Source: Tamarix chinensis (lineage: Eukaryota; Streptophyta; Magnoliopsida; Caryophyllales; Tamaricaceae). Taken from it: a stretch of 64,000 nt of DNA. Under the pieces are notes generated by a model. It was not told the DNA's origin. It saw only the letters and a list, made by a program, of their open reading frames with translations, and searched no databases. Each line of letters begins with the position of its first letter. Position 1 is the first letter of the stretch. This document shows positions 1 through 10,295 of this stretch, piece by piece. Location of the stretch: NCBI GenBank assembly GCA_030549775.1, contig CM060180.1, positions 83,857,172 to 83,921,171 on the forward strand. The letters run 5' to 3'. The position numbers and the translations under genes were made by a program.

Positions 1-1219
1 CTGTTTGATTGTGTTCTATAACTGAGAATCAACCATTAAATAAGATACTAATCACTTAAAGTGAAAGGGCACGTGAGTAGGGCCATGGTGATTATTTTTC
101 CTAAATCTATATATACGTGTTCATGTTCCACTAGGTAGAATAGTGGCTCAGAAGTGTTCTGCCCTGAAATGATGTTTTTAATCTCTGTTCCACTAGAAAG
201 AATAGTGGTTTGGGTGTGTTGTCTCCGAGAAGTTTCAAATTGTTCCGCCGATTGATAATAGTAGGGCGCCTACTCATCGTGAAGTAAAACATATCTTTAA
301 ATCCTATGCGAAAAGATACTAATGACTTAAAGAAGAAGAATGTGTGAGCTAGGATCATGGTGAATTATTCCCATTCCAACCGACATAATAGTGACTTGGG
401 AGCGTTCTGCACTAAGGAGATGATTTATTCCCATTCCATTGGGTAAAATAGTGGCTCAGGATCATTCTGCCCCAAGAATATGTTATCCCCTCCATTCCAC
501 AGGAAAGAATAATTGCTCGGGTGTGTTGTCCTTGAGAAGTTTCAGACCGTTCCACTGGTTTAAGAATAGTGGGGTTCTTGCACTCATCGTATATAAAAGA
601 ATGAAAATGGACTATACTTAATAAAAGGATCTGGATCATAATATGACTTATGAGATGATCACTTACTTGGTTGTTTTCCTGTATCATTTAATGTGAAAGT
701 ATGTACTACTTGTATTCCTATTTTCGATAATATTGTTCCCTTACTTAGTATATAGCGTACTGAACACCTGTTTTATGGGTGCTACTCATTTCCACGAGCA
801 TAAGGACCTAGATCTTATGTGCAAGTTTCAAAGGATCAGGTAGATGACTTTGTAGCCTATAACGCCTTATGTGGGGATGAGTGACTCCATTTATGTCGGG
901 GTTGAGTGAAGAGTATCTATTATATGGGTTATGTATTAAAATAGATACCCCTTTTGGACTCTTGATTCACAATATCCCTTTTTTGTATTTTGGGTATTGT
1001 AAAACTCGAAGTAATATTCCAAACTTAGTATTTGTACTATAAATACACTTTTGATTTCTAATTTTGTTGTATTACCTTGAAACTTTTAGTCTTGTGATTG
1101 ATGTAAGGGCGATTGCATAAACTAGAATTATGTCAATCATGGCGGTGACCCCCACTATTTTTACCTAGTTATTTCCACTGCAAATGAAATTTTTTAGTAG
1201 TAAAAATTGGGGTGTTACA
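1..1219 (+). mobile_element. Long gypsy-type LTR, 3' part only
   Basis: The segment ends in GGGGTGTTACA at 1219, the same kind of terminus as the complete LTRs at 51541-56605 and 56671-61307. It shares three modules with them in the same order: the AATAGTGG array (38-585), the TATAGCGTAC / GGGTGCTACTCATT module (about 740-800), and a segment near 1130-1150 ending in GGCGGTGAC. It has no coding capacity. Copia pol sequence starts directly after it, so it was inserted into the Sirevirus. Its 5' end and upstream target duplication lie outside the window (the downstream copy would begin CATAG). The gypsy assignment rests on the terminal sequence and size only, because no internal domain is present. 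Confidence 0.75.
38..585 (+). repeat. Two-block AATAGTGG array inside the LTR
   Basis: A header like AGATACTAATCACTTAAAGTG (about 45 and 313) is followed by units built as 'TTCCACTRG..AATAGTGG' spaced about 50-65 bp apart. There are three units in the first block (near 126, 187, 241) and four in the second (near 374, 434, 494, 549). The last unit runs into GGGGTTCTTGCACTCA. The same two-block order is present at 55536-55925 and 60184-60580, and in reverse at 63540-64000. Confidence 0.8.
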
Positions 1220-3123
1220 CATAGAAGAACCACTAATCGCCCAACAAGAAGATTAAGTGAGAGAGGATCTCTTTAGAGCATAGAGATATGCCTATAGGCA
1301 CCCTCAATAACTCATCATTGGGGATTCAACAAGAGGTGTTGCAACAAGGACATCACTATGTAATATTTGCAACCATTTAACTTTTCTATCTCAAATGGAA
1401 CCTACGTCTCACTTGGAAGCCGTGCACGATGAAAATTAGATCATGGCAGTGCAAGATGAGCTTAACCAATTTAAGAGAAATCAAGTTTAGGAATTAGTCC
1501 CTTTACCTCCAAATAGACCCATCATTGGGACTAAACGAGTCTTTAGAAATAAGTTAGATGAAGGGGGGAATTGAGGCTAGAAACAAAGCCCAATTGGTTG
1601 CCAAATGATACAACCAAGAGGAAGGCACAAATTTTGAGGAAACCTTTGCCCCCAAAGCTAGACTCGAAGCTATACATATGCTTCTTGCACTTGCATCGTC
1701 CATGTACTTTACATTATATCAAATACATGCCAAAAATGCTTTTCTAAATTTAGTTATAGAAGAAGAAGTATTATATTAAGCAACCACCTTGTTTTGAGGA
1801 CAATTCAAAACCTAATTATGTTTACAAACTCAACAAGGTACTTTATGGTCTAAAATAATCTCCTAGAGTTTTGTATGAAAGATTGAGCAAATTCCTATTG
1901 GACAAAGATTTTAAAAGAGGAAAAAATTATAGAAACCTTTTTCTAAGGAAAACCAAAAAGGACTTATTGCTAACACAAATATATGTTGATGAAATAATTT
2001 TAAGTGCTACTAATGAGTCCATGTGCAAGGATTTTTCCACTCTCATGTGTAGTGAGTTTGAAATGAGCATGATGGGGGAGCTGATGTATTTTCTTGGACT
2101 CTAAATCAAACAATTAAATGATTGCATCTTTGTGAATCAAGAAAAAAATGCACAAAATAACTACTCGAGAAGTTTTGGAATGCATGAAAGCAAATCATGT
2201 AGCACACCAATATCTACTACAACAAAACTTTATATGGATGACAAAGTCTGTTGATCAAACACGATATTGAGGTATGGTTGGCTCACTTCTTTATTTAACA
2301 CCTTCTAGACCTAATATCATGTTTAGTATATGCTTATGTGATAGGCTTCAATGTAACCCTAAGGAATCTCACATGACTACCGTCAAAATAATTCTTAGAT
2401 ACCTCATTGGGACTCGTAACTTAGGCTTTTTTTTAATCATCGTGACACTATTTTAGGTTTAAATGGATATTCTAATGCTGATTTTGCCGATTACAAAGTT
2501 GATAGGAAAAGTACGTCGGGTACTTGTTAATTTTTAGGAGAATCACTAGTTAGTTGGCATTATAATAAACAATCTAGTGTTGCACTTTCTACAACTGAAG
2601 TATAATACATTTCTCACATGACTGCTATCAAAAGAATTCTTAGATACCTCATTGGGACTCATAACTTAGGCTTGTTTTTATCATCGTGACACTATTTTAG
2701 GTTTAAATGGATATTTTGATGCTAATTTTGCAGTTACAAAATTGATAGAAAAAGTACCTTGGGTACTTGCTAATTTTTAGGAGAATCACTAGTTTGTTGG
2801 TATAGCAAGAAACAATCTAGTGTTGCACTTTCTATGTCTAAAGTATAATACATTACTACTGGTGCTTGTTGTGCTCAATTAATTTGGATGAAACGTCAAT
2901 TAAGTGACTATGGCCTTAAATTTGAAAAAATTCCAATTAAGTGTGATAACTCTATCGCAATATGCCTCACAAAAAATCCTATTCAAATTTTAAAATCAAA
3001 ATAAATAGAAATTAGACATCACTTCATAAGAGATCATGTTGAAAAAGGTGATATATGTGTAGAATTTGTGGATACCTTACATCAATGGGGCAACATATTT
3101 ACAAAAACTATAAGTGAAGAGTG
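1220..3123 (+). pseudogene. Sirevirus (Ty1/copia) pol remnant: reverse transcriptase and RNase H
   Basis: Translated in pieces, this reads as the C-terminal half of a Sirevirus-type copia polyprotein, which in intact elements copies the RNA into DNA in the cytoplasmic particle. About 1438-1570 gives the opening of the RT domain (an AVQDELNQF-like stretch, then PLPPNRPIIGTK). About 1871-2104 holds the palm with YVDEII at 1982-2000 (usual YVDDII; the second Asp is Glu) and ends in EFEMSMMGEL. About 2268-3123 is RNase H, finishing with a recognisable histidine-rich tail near 3010-3110. Many stops and frameshifts are visible (for example TAG near 1487, TAA near 1777, TAA at 2102), plus an internal tandem duplication. 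Gag, protease and integrase are missing because the left side is occupied by the LTR ending at 1219. Lineage is from the motif pattern and from the env-like region downstream. Confidence 0.85.
2367..2854 (+). repeat. 245-bp direct tandem duplication in the RNase H region
   Basis: The stretch beginning TCTCACATGACTRC at 2367 recurs at 2612, and both copies run through the same order of motifs to 'AAGTATAATACATT' (ending 2611 and 2854). The copies differ by scattered substitutions and small indels, so the duplication is old. It doubles the middle of the RNase H coding region and would by itself destroy the domain. Confidence 0.85.
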
Positions 3124-4040
3124 ATTCACAATAATTAGGAGAGAACTTGACGTGACACTTTTATTATAAAAATATAACTCTCCCAAAATTGTAAAAATTC
3201 TTTTTGTTAAGGGGTAAATTATGGCCTTTACGCTTATCACTTTAATCAAACTCCTCAAATGGTTGTTATGTCTTTTGATAAATATTATTTGTGTCATGAA
3301 ATGCATTTTCCATCTAATTATTTAGGGCATGATATCAAATGTATTGTTAAAAACTATGAAAGATAACAAAAATAGCACCTGACTAGGCAACCAGTCGACT
3401 AGTTGACAAAACCAATCAATTGGTTGGTATACAAGTCGAATGGTGGGTTGAAACCAAGGTTATTGAGCTATTATTGACTTATGTCCACATGTAAAACCAG
3501 TTGACTGGTAAATCAGTACCAGTCGATCAGTTGGTGAACAATCTATTGATTATTCTATACTAGTTGATCGATGGAGGAATAGTTGACTCTTTTCTTCAAA
3601 CTAGTCGACTAGTTCATTGTAGGTATAAATACCCCTTTCTGTTCTTCAAACCCTTCACCTCAATTTCCCCAAACCATTCGACTTCTCCTCCCCATCGAAC
3701 TTCCCTTCTTTCAAAAATCTTTAAATCTGTGTCAAAATCCATCAAATGGCTCTCATTTTGCTCAAATTGACATCTAAAGCAACAAAAAAGTCCTCTCCAC
3801 AATGTCAGTTTTCATCACACTCACCTGATTTTAGCTAATTTTTTCCTTTAACCCTAAACTTCAAGCATATCCCTCTTTGACATCTTTGAATCATCTCAAC
3901 TTTTAATCAACCAAATTTATCCATCAAACCATCATTTTTCATATTGCTTGTGCTCTGATTTCATTCCATTTTAACTAATTTACATCCTACTTCTGTTTCC
4001 TCTCCCTTCTGGGCCTTCTCTTCATTTCTTTTCATATTAA
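3124..4040 (+). other. Sirevirus pol-env spacer
   Basis: This is the non-coding stretch between the end of RNase H and the env-like region. The first 250 bp are AT-rich without recognisable content. From 3378 to 3615 it carries an array of CGACTAGT-type motifs, then a TATA-like box, then about 400 bp of pyrimidine-rich sequence of the kind seen in a 5' leader. I see no conserved reading frame; the short frames at 3564-3802 are not supported. Confidence 0.6.
3378..3631 (+). promoter_or_regulatory. CGACTAGT-type array followed by TATAAATA
   Basis: Repeated palindrome-like cores (CAGTCGACTAGTTGAC near 3390, AGTTGACTGGT near 3498, AGTCGACTAGTT near 3603 and diverged copies between) end directly before TATAAATACCCC at 3624. 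The Sirevirus LTR downstream has the same arrangement: motif array 8690-9510, then TATAAATA at 9587. I infer an internal promoter for the env-like region. The sequence shows only the arrangement, not activity. Confidence 0.4.
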
Positions 4041-4528
4041 AAATACCGGAACAAAAAACAATCGCCTCCACCACTATTTGCGGGAGTACTGGAGCTCCTC
4101 CTAAATGGGCTCGTACTCAATTGAACTATTTATCTCAGACCACGATTAGATTTGAGGTACTAAAAGTTTCTCTGCCTCACACTCTCTCCCCTACATCTTC
4201 CTCATCCTCATCCTCTTTGGATGACACCAATCCTCCATCTCCACCACATCTAAGCCATTCCGTTCGCCCTTCCTCCTCCACCTCGAGAGCTTCTCTCCTT
4301 TCTGCCAATCGGCTTGCCTGGACCACCAAGGCATCTGCTCACTCTACCCGTTTCTTCTACACCATGGATGATAAAAAACTGTGGATCAAATCCTTCCATA
4401 AAAAGAAGGTATTGCTTGATAAATGTTTCGATGCTGATTCTTGCACCAACCAATTCAAACTTCTTTTTATGTAACCTCTCTCTAATCTTCATCTTCTCCC
4501 TCTCTTTACTCTCCAAGAACTAGTCTAT
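4041..4528 (+). pseudogene. Sirevirus env-like region, first fragment
   Basis: A frame at 4121-4474 (117 aa) is Ser/Pro-rich for about 65 residues and then gives a segment with FFYTMDDKKLWIKSF and a KKKVLLDKCFD-like run. This resembles the start of the 'putative plant transposon protein' domain often found downstream of pol in Sireviruses with an env-like gene. The role of that protein is not established; 'env-like' describes position only. The region stops at 4528, where an Athila LTR is inserted, and appears to resume at 6392. The ATG at 4121 is only the first in this frame; the true start is probably further upstream and lost. Confidence 0.5.
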
Positions 4529-6391
4529 TGGTGTGGTCGTAGCCGGCACGCAATTTAAACCCTCTTGTTGTCAATTGTAGCATTGGTAAATACGGGTATC
4601 GTTCTAGGCCGGGGATTGGGATGACTCACCTCTATTTAACTATCTTAAAAATAAATAAAAATAAAAATCATAAATTACATAAAATAAATAAATAAATAAA
4701 AATACTGATGGGGGATTATAAAAATAATAAAAATAATAAAATAATAAAAGGAATAAAAAATAAACTAATAATAATAATGGAAAACTCGCAGATATGAGAA
4801 ATATGTTTGGGAAATCAAAATCCACCACTAGATTAGGTCGAAATATAATATTAATTTCTAAGTCATCTTTTAATAATGAGAATGAGATCGACCAAGTTGT
4901 ACACCAAACGCAGGTCCATATACCTTATATTAATTCCCTTAATTAATTAATATGACAACGTGCCTATATTAACCCTATTAAATACTAGCAATATAGCAGC
5001 AACAAGCGGCTCCTATATTTAACTAGATTTAATGCATTAAGTTTAAGTGGAAGGCTGTCAATCTAAGTACCCAAACTAGTACAAAACGCATGTCTAGCTG
5101 TATTTCCTTTCCTTGACCCACACGTATCAAAACGTTTTACCACTTCGGTTAGAATCACAAAACTATTAGGTGAATTGTTATCTAACCTAGCTGCAATTTA
5201 TACATATAGATTCTAGTATATTTAGATGGCCACCTCGTAGGCAAATAATCCTACATACTGTCACTTATGAGGAACCAGAACAAGGCATGCACCAAATAAA
5301 CTATACTTGACAGAATTATATATATAAACGATAGCAATTAATATAGAGTCAAGAAACAATCTCACGAAACAAAGAAAATAAAATTATAATTTAAATCCTA
5401 ATCCATGGTTTCAAATTATTCCCTAACAATAAATATTCAGCCACTCATAATTAAAGAATTAATTACATAGAAATAAATATCTAAAATATAAACTAAAAAT
5501 AAGAGAAAGAAATAACCGGAATTAATTTTAAATAAAAGATCAAGAATTTATTTAGATAAAAATTATTTTTATCTGAAATAAATTCTACCAGTATTAAACT
5601 TCCTCTAATTTTCTTCCTTTTCTTGGTGCCTTTATTTTTCGTGCCACTAATTTTTTTCTTTTTCTTTTTTCAGTTGACGGCTGCTGCCTACCTCACTTCC
5701 GTGCGGCCCGTTTCATCGTCCGTGCGGTTCTGTTTGGTGTTCCTAGCTCGTTGCCCGGTTTGTCTGGCGGCTAACCCTCAGCGTGTAGTGTCAGAGCCTA
5801 CCGGCTGAGGCAGCCTACTTTTGCCTTCTGCCGCACACCCTTGTCTCAGTGTGTCTCGTCTCTTTTTATTCTTGTGTCGCGCTTACCTTTCCACGTTAGC
5901 CCTGCTGACCTTCTGTGTCTCTTCTTTTTTTCTTCTTTGACTTTTCTTCGGCTGATTCTCTTCTATTGCTCCGCTCCTCACGGCTCTCTCTCTCGTATGT
6001 GCCACGTCATCCCTTAGTTCACAGGCCAGCCTCGTCCTGTTGTGCATCACACGTCAACCCTTAGCTGCCGCCTCTTCTTTTATTTTTTTGTTTTGTTTTG
6101 TGCGGCTCGTTGGTTTTTCTCGCCGCTGCGCTCCGTTTGGTTTTTCTCTTTTATTTTTTTAATTTTCTTTTATTTAAAAACAAAACCTGCAAAATAAAAT
6201 GCAATAAATATTAATAAATAATATTTTATTCTAAATTTACTTGATTTATATCATTTTATCTCAAATAATAATATTTATGTAATTTTTACCACTTAAGCAT
6301 AAAATAATAATTATTCCCCTATATTAGTTAAATAAACTACCAAAAACTAAGATTATAAGGGTATAAAATGTGTTAAAATATGAACTCATCA
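4529..6391 (-). mobile_element. Athila solo LTR (minus strand)
   Basis: It begins TGGTGTG at 4529 and ends CTCATCA at 6391, the reverse complement of the Athila LTR ends at 28519-30435 (TGATGAG...CACACCA). The interior follows that LTR in order throughout. Length is 1863 bp against 1917 and 1886 bp for the two LTRs of the composite element. The flanking 5-mers TCTAT (4524-4528) and TTTAT (6392-6396) match at 4 of 5 positions, consistent with an aged target duplication. No internal Athila sequence is attached, so it is a solo LTR. It splits the Sirevirus env-like region. Confidence 0.9.
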
Positions 6392-6961
6392 TTTATCTTG
6401 ACTTAGTCCACCTATTTTATGGAAATATTAATGTTCATGTGTTGGGACACACCATTACCACACGTCTTAGGTGTACCAATCATCATTGATGAAGATTGGC
6501 TAGCATGCATCCTCAGGATCGCTCGACATCAAGACCAGTGTGACTTATGTTCAATGGATGCGTAATCACATCCCATATATTATCTAGATGGACATTCATA
6601 GCTTCCACTTTGTATGTGGTGGTACTGCGAGCTCATACAGTCTCCCACCCTTCAAGCGGGTGTGCCATTATGTGGTGTCTTCCATTTTGTTCCCTCGTAT
6701 AGGATCCGGTGCTGATATAACCCTCAAATATTGGTATGGGGTGCATCACATTCTCTCATCCTCTCCTATGTGATTCGGGGTAGATATTGTTTAGCACATA
6801 TTGCACATGGATGGGCATAGCCAGGCCGCCCTAGGTTACAAAGTGCTCATCATAATCATACTTTAGGACTTCCATATAAATCTCATGGGTTTTCTGGATA
6901 CACCACTGCGACTACACAATGGGCTCGATGTCCTTGATGCTGTGACATTTTGCCACATGGG
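6392..6961 (+). pseudogene. Sirevirus env-like region, second fragment
   Basis: Sequence resumes here after the Athila LTR. Conceptual translation gives short recognisable pieces with a stop or shift between them, including a LFPRIGSGADITL-like segment (about 6690-6730). This resembles the 'LPRSGS...' part of the env-like plant transposon protein domain. The frame 6588-6773 covers only part of it. The fragment ends at the target duplication of the MITE. Support is pattern-based and moderate. Confidence 0.4.
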
Positions 6962-7279
6962 TAGGGCTGTAAATGAGCTAAGCCAGTTCAGTATTCAGCT
7001 CGGCTCGTTCGTTTAGTTAAACGAGCCTAAAAGTGAAGCTTGGGTTGGCTCCTTTATTAAAAGATTGAAGCCCGAGCTTGAAAAATCTCAGCTCGATTCA
7101 TTTTTTTTACTTTGGATCGTGAGCTCGGCTCGGCTCGGCTTGGCTCTTTAAAAGCTCTGTCTGGCTCATTCGTTTAGTTAAACGAGCCGAGTCCAACATC
7201 ATTTTAGGCTCATTTAGTTAAACGAGCTGAACCCAAGCCTAGGGGGTATTCAGCTCGGCTCGGCTTATTTACAGCCCTG
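6962..7279. mobile_element. hAT-type MITE with 8-bp target duplication
   Basis: The 318-bp element starts TAGGGCTGTAAAT and ends ATTTACAGCCCTG, giving terminal inverted repeats that extend imperfectly for about 23 bp. It is flanked by a perfect 8-bp direct repeat, CACATGGG, at 6954-6961 and 7280-7287, the size expected for hAT transposons. The interior is full of AGCTCGGCTCGG runs and two copies of a CGTTTAGTTAAACG palindrome, so a single strand could fold strongly. There is no coding sequence, hence it depends on a transposase elsewhere. It lies inside the env-like region of the Sirevirus. Confidence 0.92.
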
Positions 7280-7287
7280 CACATGGG

Positions 7288-7935
7288 GTAACAAATGAGC
7301 ATGGACGGTTAGCCACTGGAGCTTGCTTCTAAAGCTCTCACCTCCCCTCATCGTAGCGGTCGCATCTCCATGCCATTGGCACCTCCACTTTCACATACAC
7401 CTAATGATGATCTTCCCCTGCCATCAGATGATCCTCTCTCTCTCTCTCTGACATTCCATCATCATCTACATGAGGTCCCTCCACTCACCACTCCACCTCA
7501 TCCACCTTGCAGACACCGCATATGCCTCCCTCCATCGACTAAGTCACTCTTACAGGTATACACGATCTACTTTTCTAAGTTTTCGACATGATCACTGCCA
7601 TGGATCGTCACCAGCAAGACATGGAGTCTGAGTTATGTACCCTTCAAGCTCTTGTCCAACCTGACATTGCCCCTCAACATCAGGGTTGTGTGGCCACTCC
7701 TCCCACCGACAACACAAACCCTCTAGCTCCTACTCACTCTCCTATATCTATCATCGAAGAAGCAATAGAAAATCCAGTCATCTCTAGTGGAGGCCTCCCA
7801 AATTGGACACAATGTCATTCAATTTATTGATTCCAAGGCCACTACCAATGATGATATTGATGATGTGTTAGGGCTCCATCTATGGGCTTCAAGGACACTC
7901 CATTCAAGCCTTCATGCCCTTCATGATCCTAATTA
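7288..7935 (+). pseudogene. Sirevirus env-like region, third fragment
   Basis: After the MITE the frame rich in Pro, Ser, Leu and His continues (7370-7591), then a second frame at 7588-7830 with TAMDRHQQDMESEL-like acidic/polar sequence that could form a short helix. No known domain is recognisable; the C-terminal parts of env-like Sirevirus proteins are poorly conserved. The two frames overlap by a few bases, consistent with a single frameshift in what was one reading frame. It is non-functional. Confidence 0.35.
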
Positions 7936-8372
7936 GTCTTGGAATTTATTTCTTAAGATTTTTCTATTTTCATTTTGACCATGTACTTCACCACTCTCAT
8001 TGCATCATATCTATATTGTGTACTTAGGAATTTCATCTCAAATTAATGAACACTTACCATTTATTCTCCCTTTCTCTATCATTTACATATATTACTTGAG
8101 GAATAGTGTATGCACAACATCTCCAGTACTACCTCTAGCTCTTTTTAATTCATGTACTTGTTTAGGGGGAGCTCTTCCTCCTCTAAACGGTAATACTTTC
8201 TTATCTATGCTATTTTCAAGCATGTCCCATTCTCACCTTTTGTTGATGTTCAAAAGGGGCAAATAATCCAAGAGTCTCAGAGTAAAAGTGTAAAACCGGT
8301 AAATTTATAACTATCATTTTCACTCATTACTCATTCACATTTATAATTATGCACTTTTTGTTCTTCATCATT
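7936..8372 (+). other. Non-coding stretch before the Sirevirus 3' LTR
   Basis: AT- and pyrimidine-rich sequence between the env-like region and the polypurine tract. The frame 8000-8266 has no recognisable domain. Nothing else seen. Confidence 0.4.
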
Positions 8373-8386
8373 AAAAAGGGGGAGAT
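8373..8386 (+). other. Sirevirus polypurine tract
   Basis: AAAAAGGGGGAGAT directly precedes the LTR. This is the typical Sirevirus tract that primes plus-strand DNA synthesis. Confidence 0.8.
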
Positions 8387-8849
8387 TAAGGTTAAGCAAA
8401 ATCATTATGCTTGTTTTGATGATAAGAAATAGATTTTTGTATCTAATGTGTTTGCTTAAGCATGCATATTCAACAAACAACACATACAAAAGGGACCAAG
8501 ACATGAAGCCAAGCATTTGATATTTCTTGGGTATATTGTAAAGAGTTAGGTTGAGTGAAGGTCACATTTGAAACAAAAACTCTTTAAAACTCTTTGTTGG
8601 AAAAAAAATACTTGACTTGATTTCATATTATAAATCTTTTAATAAGTATTTTCCAAATAAATTGTTTGGTTCCAATCACAACCAGTAGAAAGATAGACCG
8701 GTTTAGCTTAAACATAGCTACTGGTTGTGCTAAAACTAAGACGAATTGACTGGTGTATAAAATTGATCAATTGGCTTCCTCAAACTAATCGACTAATTTG
8801 GAAACTGCTTGACTAGTTTGATAACCATTCCATGGGTATCAATCTTATA

Positions 8850-9399
8850 GAAACCCAATTCGTCTTTGTTTAAACACATCGACTAATTTAGGCAAACTAG
8901 TCGGCTATTTTAAAAACTGATCGACCAGTTTGACCAACTAGTCCATGCATCTCTATCTTGTAGAGACCTAGTTGTTATCTACTTAAACACATATATTGAT
9001 TATTACCAAACCCATCAACTGGTTTGATATATTGATCTATGAGTTTTTATTTCTACAAAGACCCAGTCACACTATGTTTAAACATATTGACTGACTATTG
9101 CCAAATTGATCGACTGGTTGACAATCGAATTGACTAGTTTAACAAACCAATCCATGGAATTCATTTATGCAAAAGCACAATTTCTCTCTATTTAAACATA
9201 TCGATTAGTTATTACCAAACCGATCGATTGGTTGAAAAGCCTATCAACTAGTGTGACAAGCTGATCGACGGGTTTTATTCTTCCAGAAACCCAGTTGTTC
9301 TTTGTTTAAACACATCTATTGGTTATTACCAAATTGATCGATTGGTTGACAAATTGATTGACTGGTGTGACAAAATGATTGATAGGTTGACACAATGAT
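8850..9399 (+). repeat. 114-bp tandem repeats, five units
   Basis: Units begin near 8850, 8963, 9058, 9172 and 9286. Each opens with a GAAACCCAGTTGTTC-like segment, then TTTAAACAYAT, and then two or three copies of a GATCGACTGGTT-type core. Unit 2 is shortened to about 95 bp. The units lie upstream of the LTR TATA box. Confidence 0.8.
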
Positions 9400-9586
9400 A
9401 ACTTTTTGTTTTGGTTGAAACATGAACAATCGACAAGTTGGAACAAATTGATCGATTAGCCCTATAACTTATCGACTAGTTTTTTCAAACCGATCGACTA
9501 GTCAACATTAAATACTATTTTTTACTTGTTAAGGGAAACTACTTTTTGACAAATTGTGTGTAACAGCCGCACTAAAATGTACCCCT

Positions 9587-9594
9587 TATAAATA
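9587..9594 (+). promoter_or_regulatory. TATA box of the Sirevirus LTR
   Basis: TATAAATA followed by AGGTTCC, placed downstream of the repeat array and about 600 bp before the LTR end. It is the only good TATA match in the LTR and fits a pol II start at the U3/R boundary. Confidence 0.55.
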
Positions 9595-10295
9595 AGGTTC
9601 CTCTGTATTTATTACAACTAATGTTTTCTAGCATTTATTATGCAATTACCCTCTTATACTAAAATCTTTTAATTGCTCATTCAATATTCTAGAACTTTCA
9701 TATTTCTAAGTTTTATTGAAAAGAGTTCTTTGCTCATTTTTCTTAGCTAGAATTTTTCTCAAATTGTAATTTCATCTATTATGTCTAGCTAGATTACATC
9801 TCATTCAAAAACCAACATTTTTTATATCGTTTATTAAGTGAGAACACTTGTAATCATAACCACCTTTCAAAAATCAATTAAAGGGATTTGTGAGTATTTC
9901 CTGTCATTCTAGAGAGATTCATTTGATGAATTTAAAGAAGATAAATATGTAAAGTTGTAAATCATCTCTTGAGAGGGTCATTGAGATTGTAATACTTATA
10001 AGCTGAGAAAAGAATGATCATCAATTAAACATGTCGCTATTTTAGAAATCTAAAAGGGAGAACCTTTTGGTAGTGGATGTAAAGAGTAATTCACTCTTGA
10101 ACCACTCTACATTTTGTGTAAATTTTTAATTAGTCATTCTTATCGCACAAAACCCTATTCACCCCTCTAGGGCGTTTTTTATATCTCTATCCTTCTTCTT
10201 TATTTTTCTTATTTAAATTAAATTTTAGATCTTGTTTTACTGATTTTTGAATTCTTGATTCCTTTTGATAATCAAGGATCTTGTAGTGGGCCATC

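Larger units (their letters stand above)
8387..10191 (+). mobile_element. Sirevirus 3' LTR
   Basis: It follows the polypurine tract and opens with TAAGGTTAAGC... then CTTGTTTTGATGATAAG, a sequence typical of Sirevirus LTR starts (the terminal TG has decayed to TA). U3 holds a 114-bp tandem repeat (8850-9399) and CGACTAGT-type motifs up to about 9510. A TATAAATA box lies at 9587. Near the end is ATTCACCCCTCTAGGGCG (about 10158), also common at Sirevirus U5 ends. The exact 3' boundary is uncertain by some tens of bases; no PBS is present, as expected for a 3' LTR. Confidence 0.75.

Noticed and set aside
8690..9510. Regularly repeated palindromic cores resembling a CRISPR array
   Set aside because: Repeats are diverged and spacing is irregular. 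They lie in a plant LTR with no unique spacers or cas genes.
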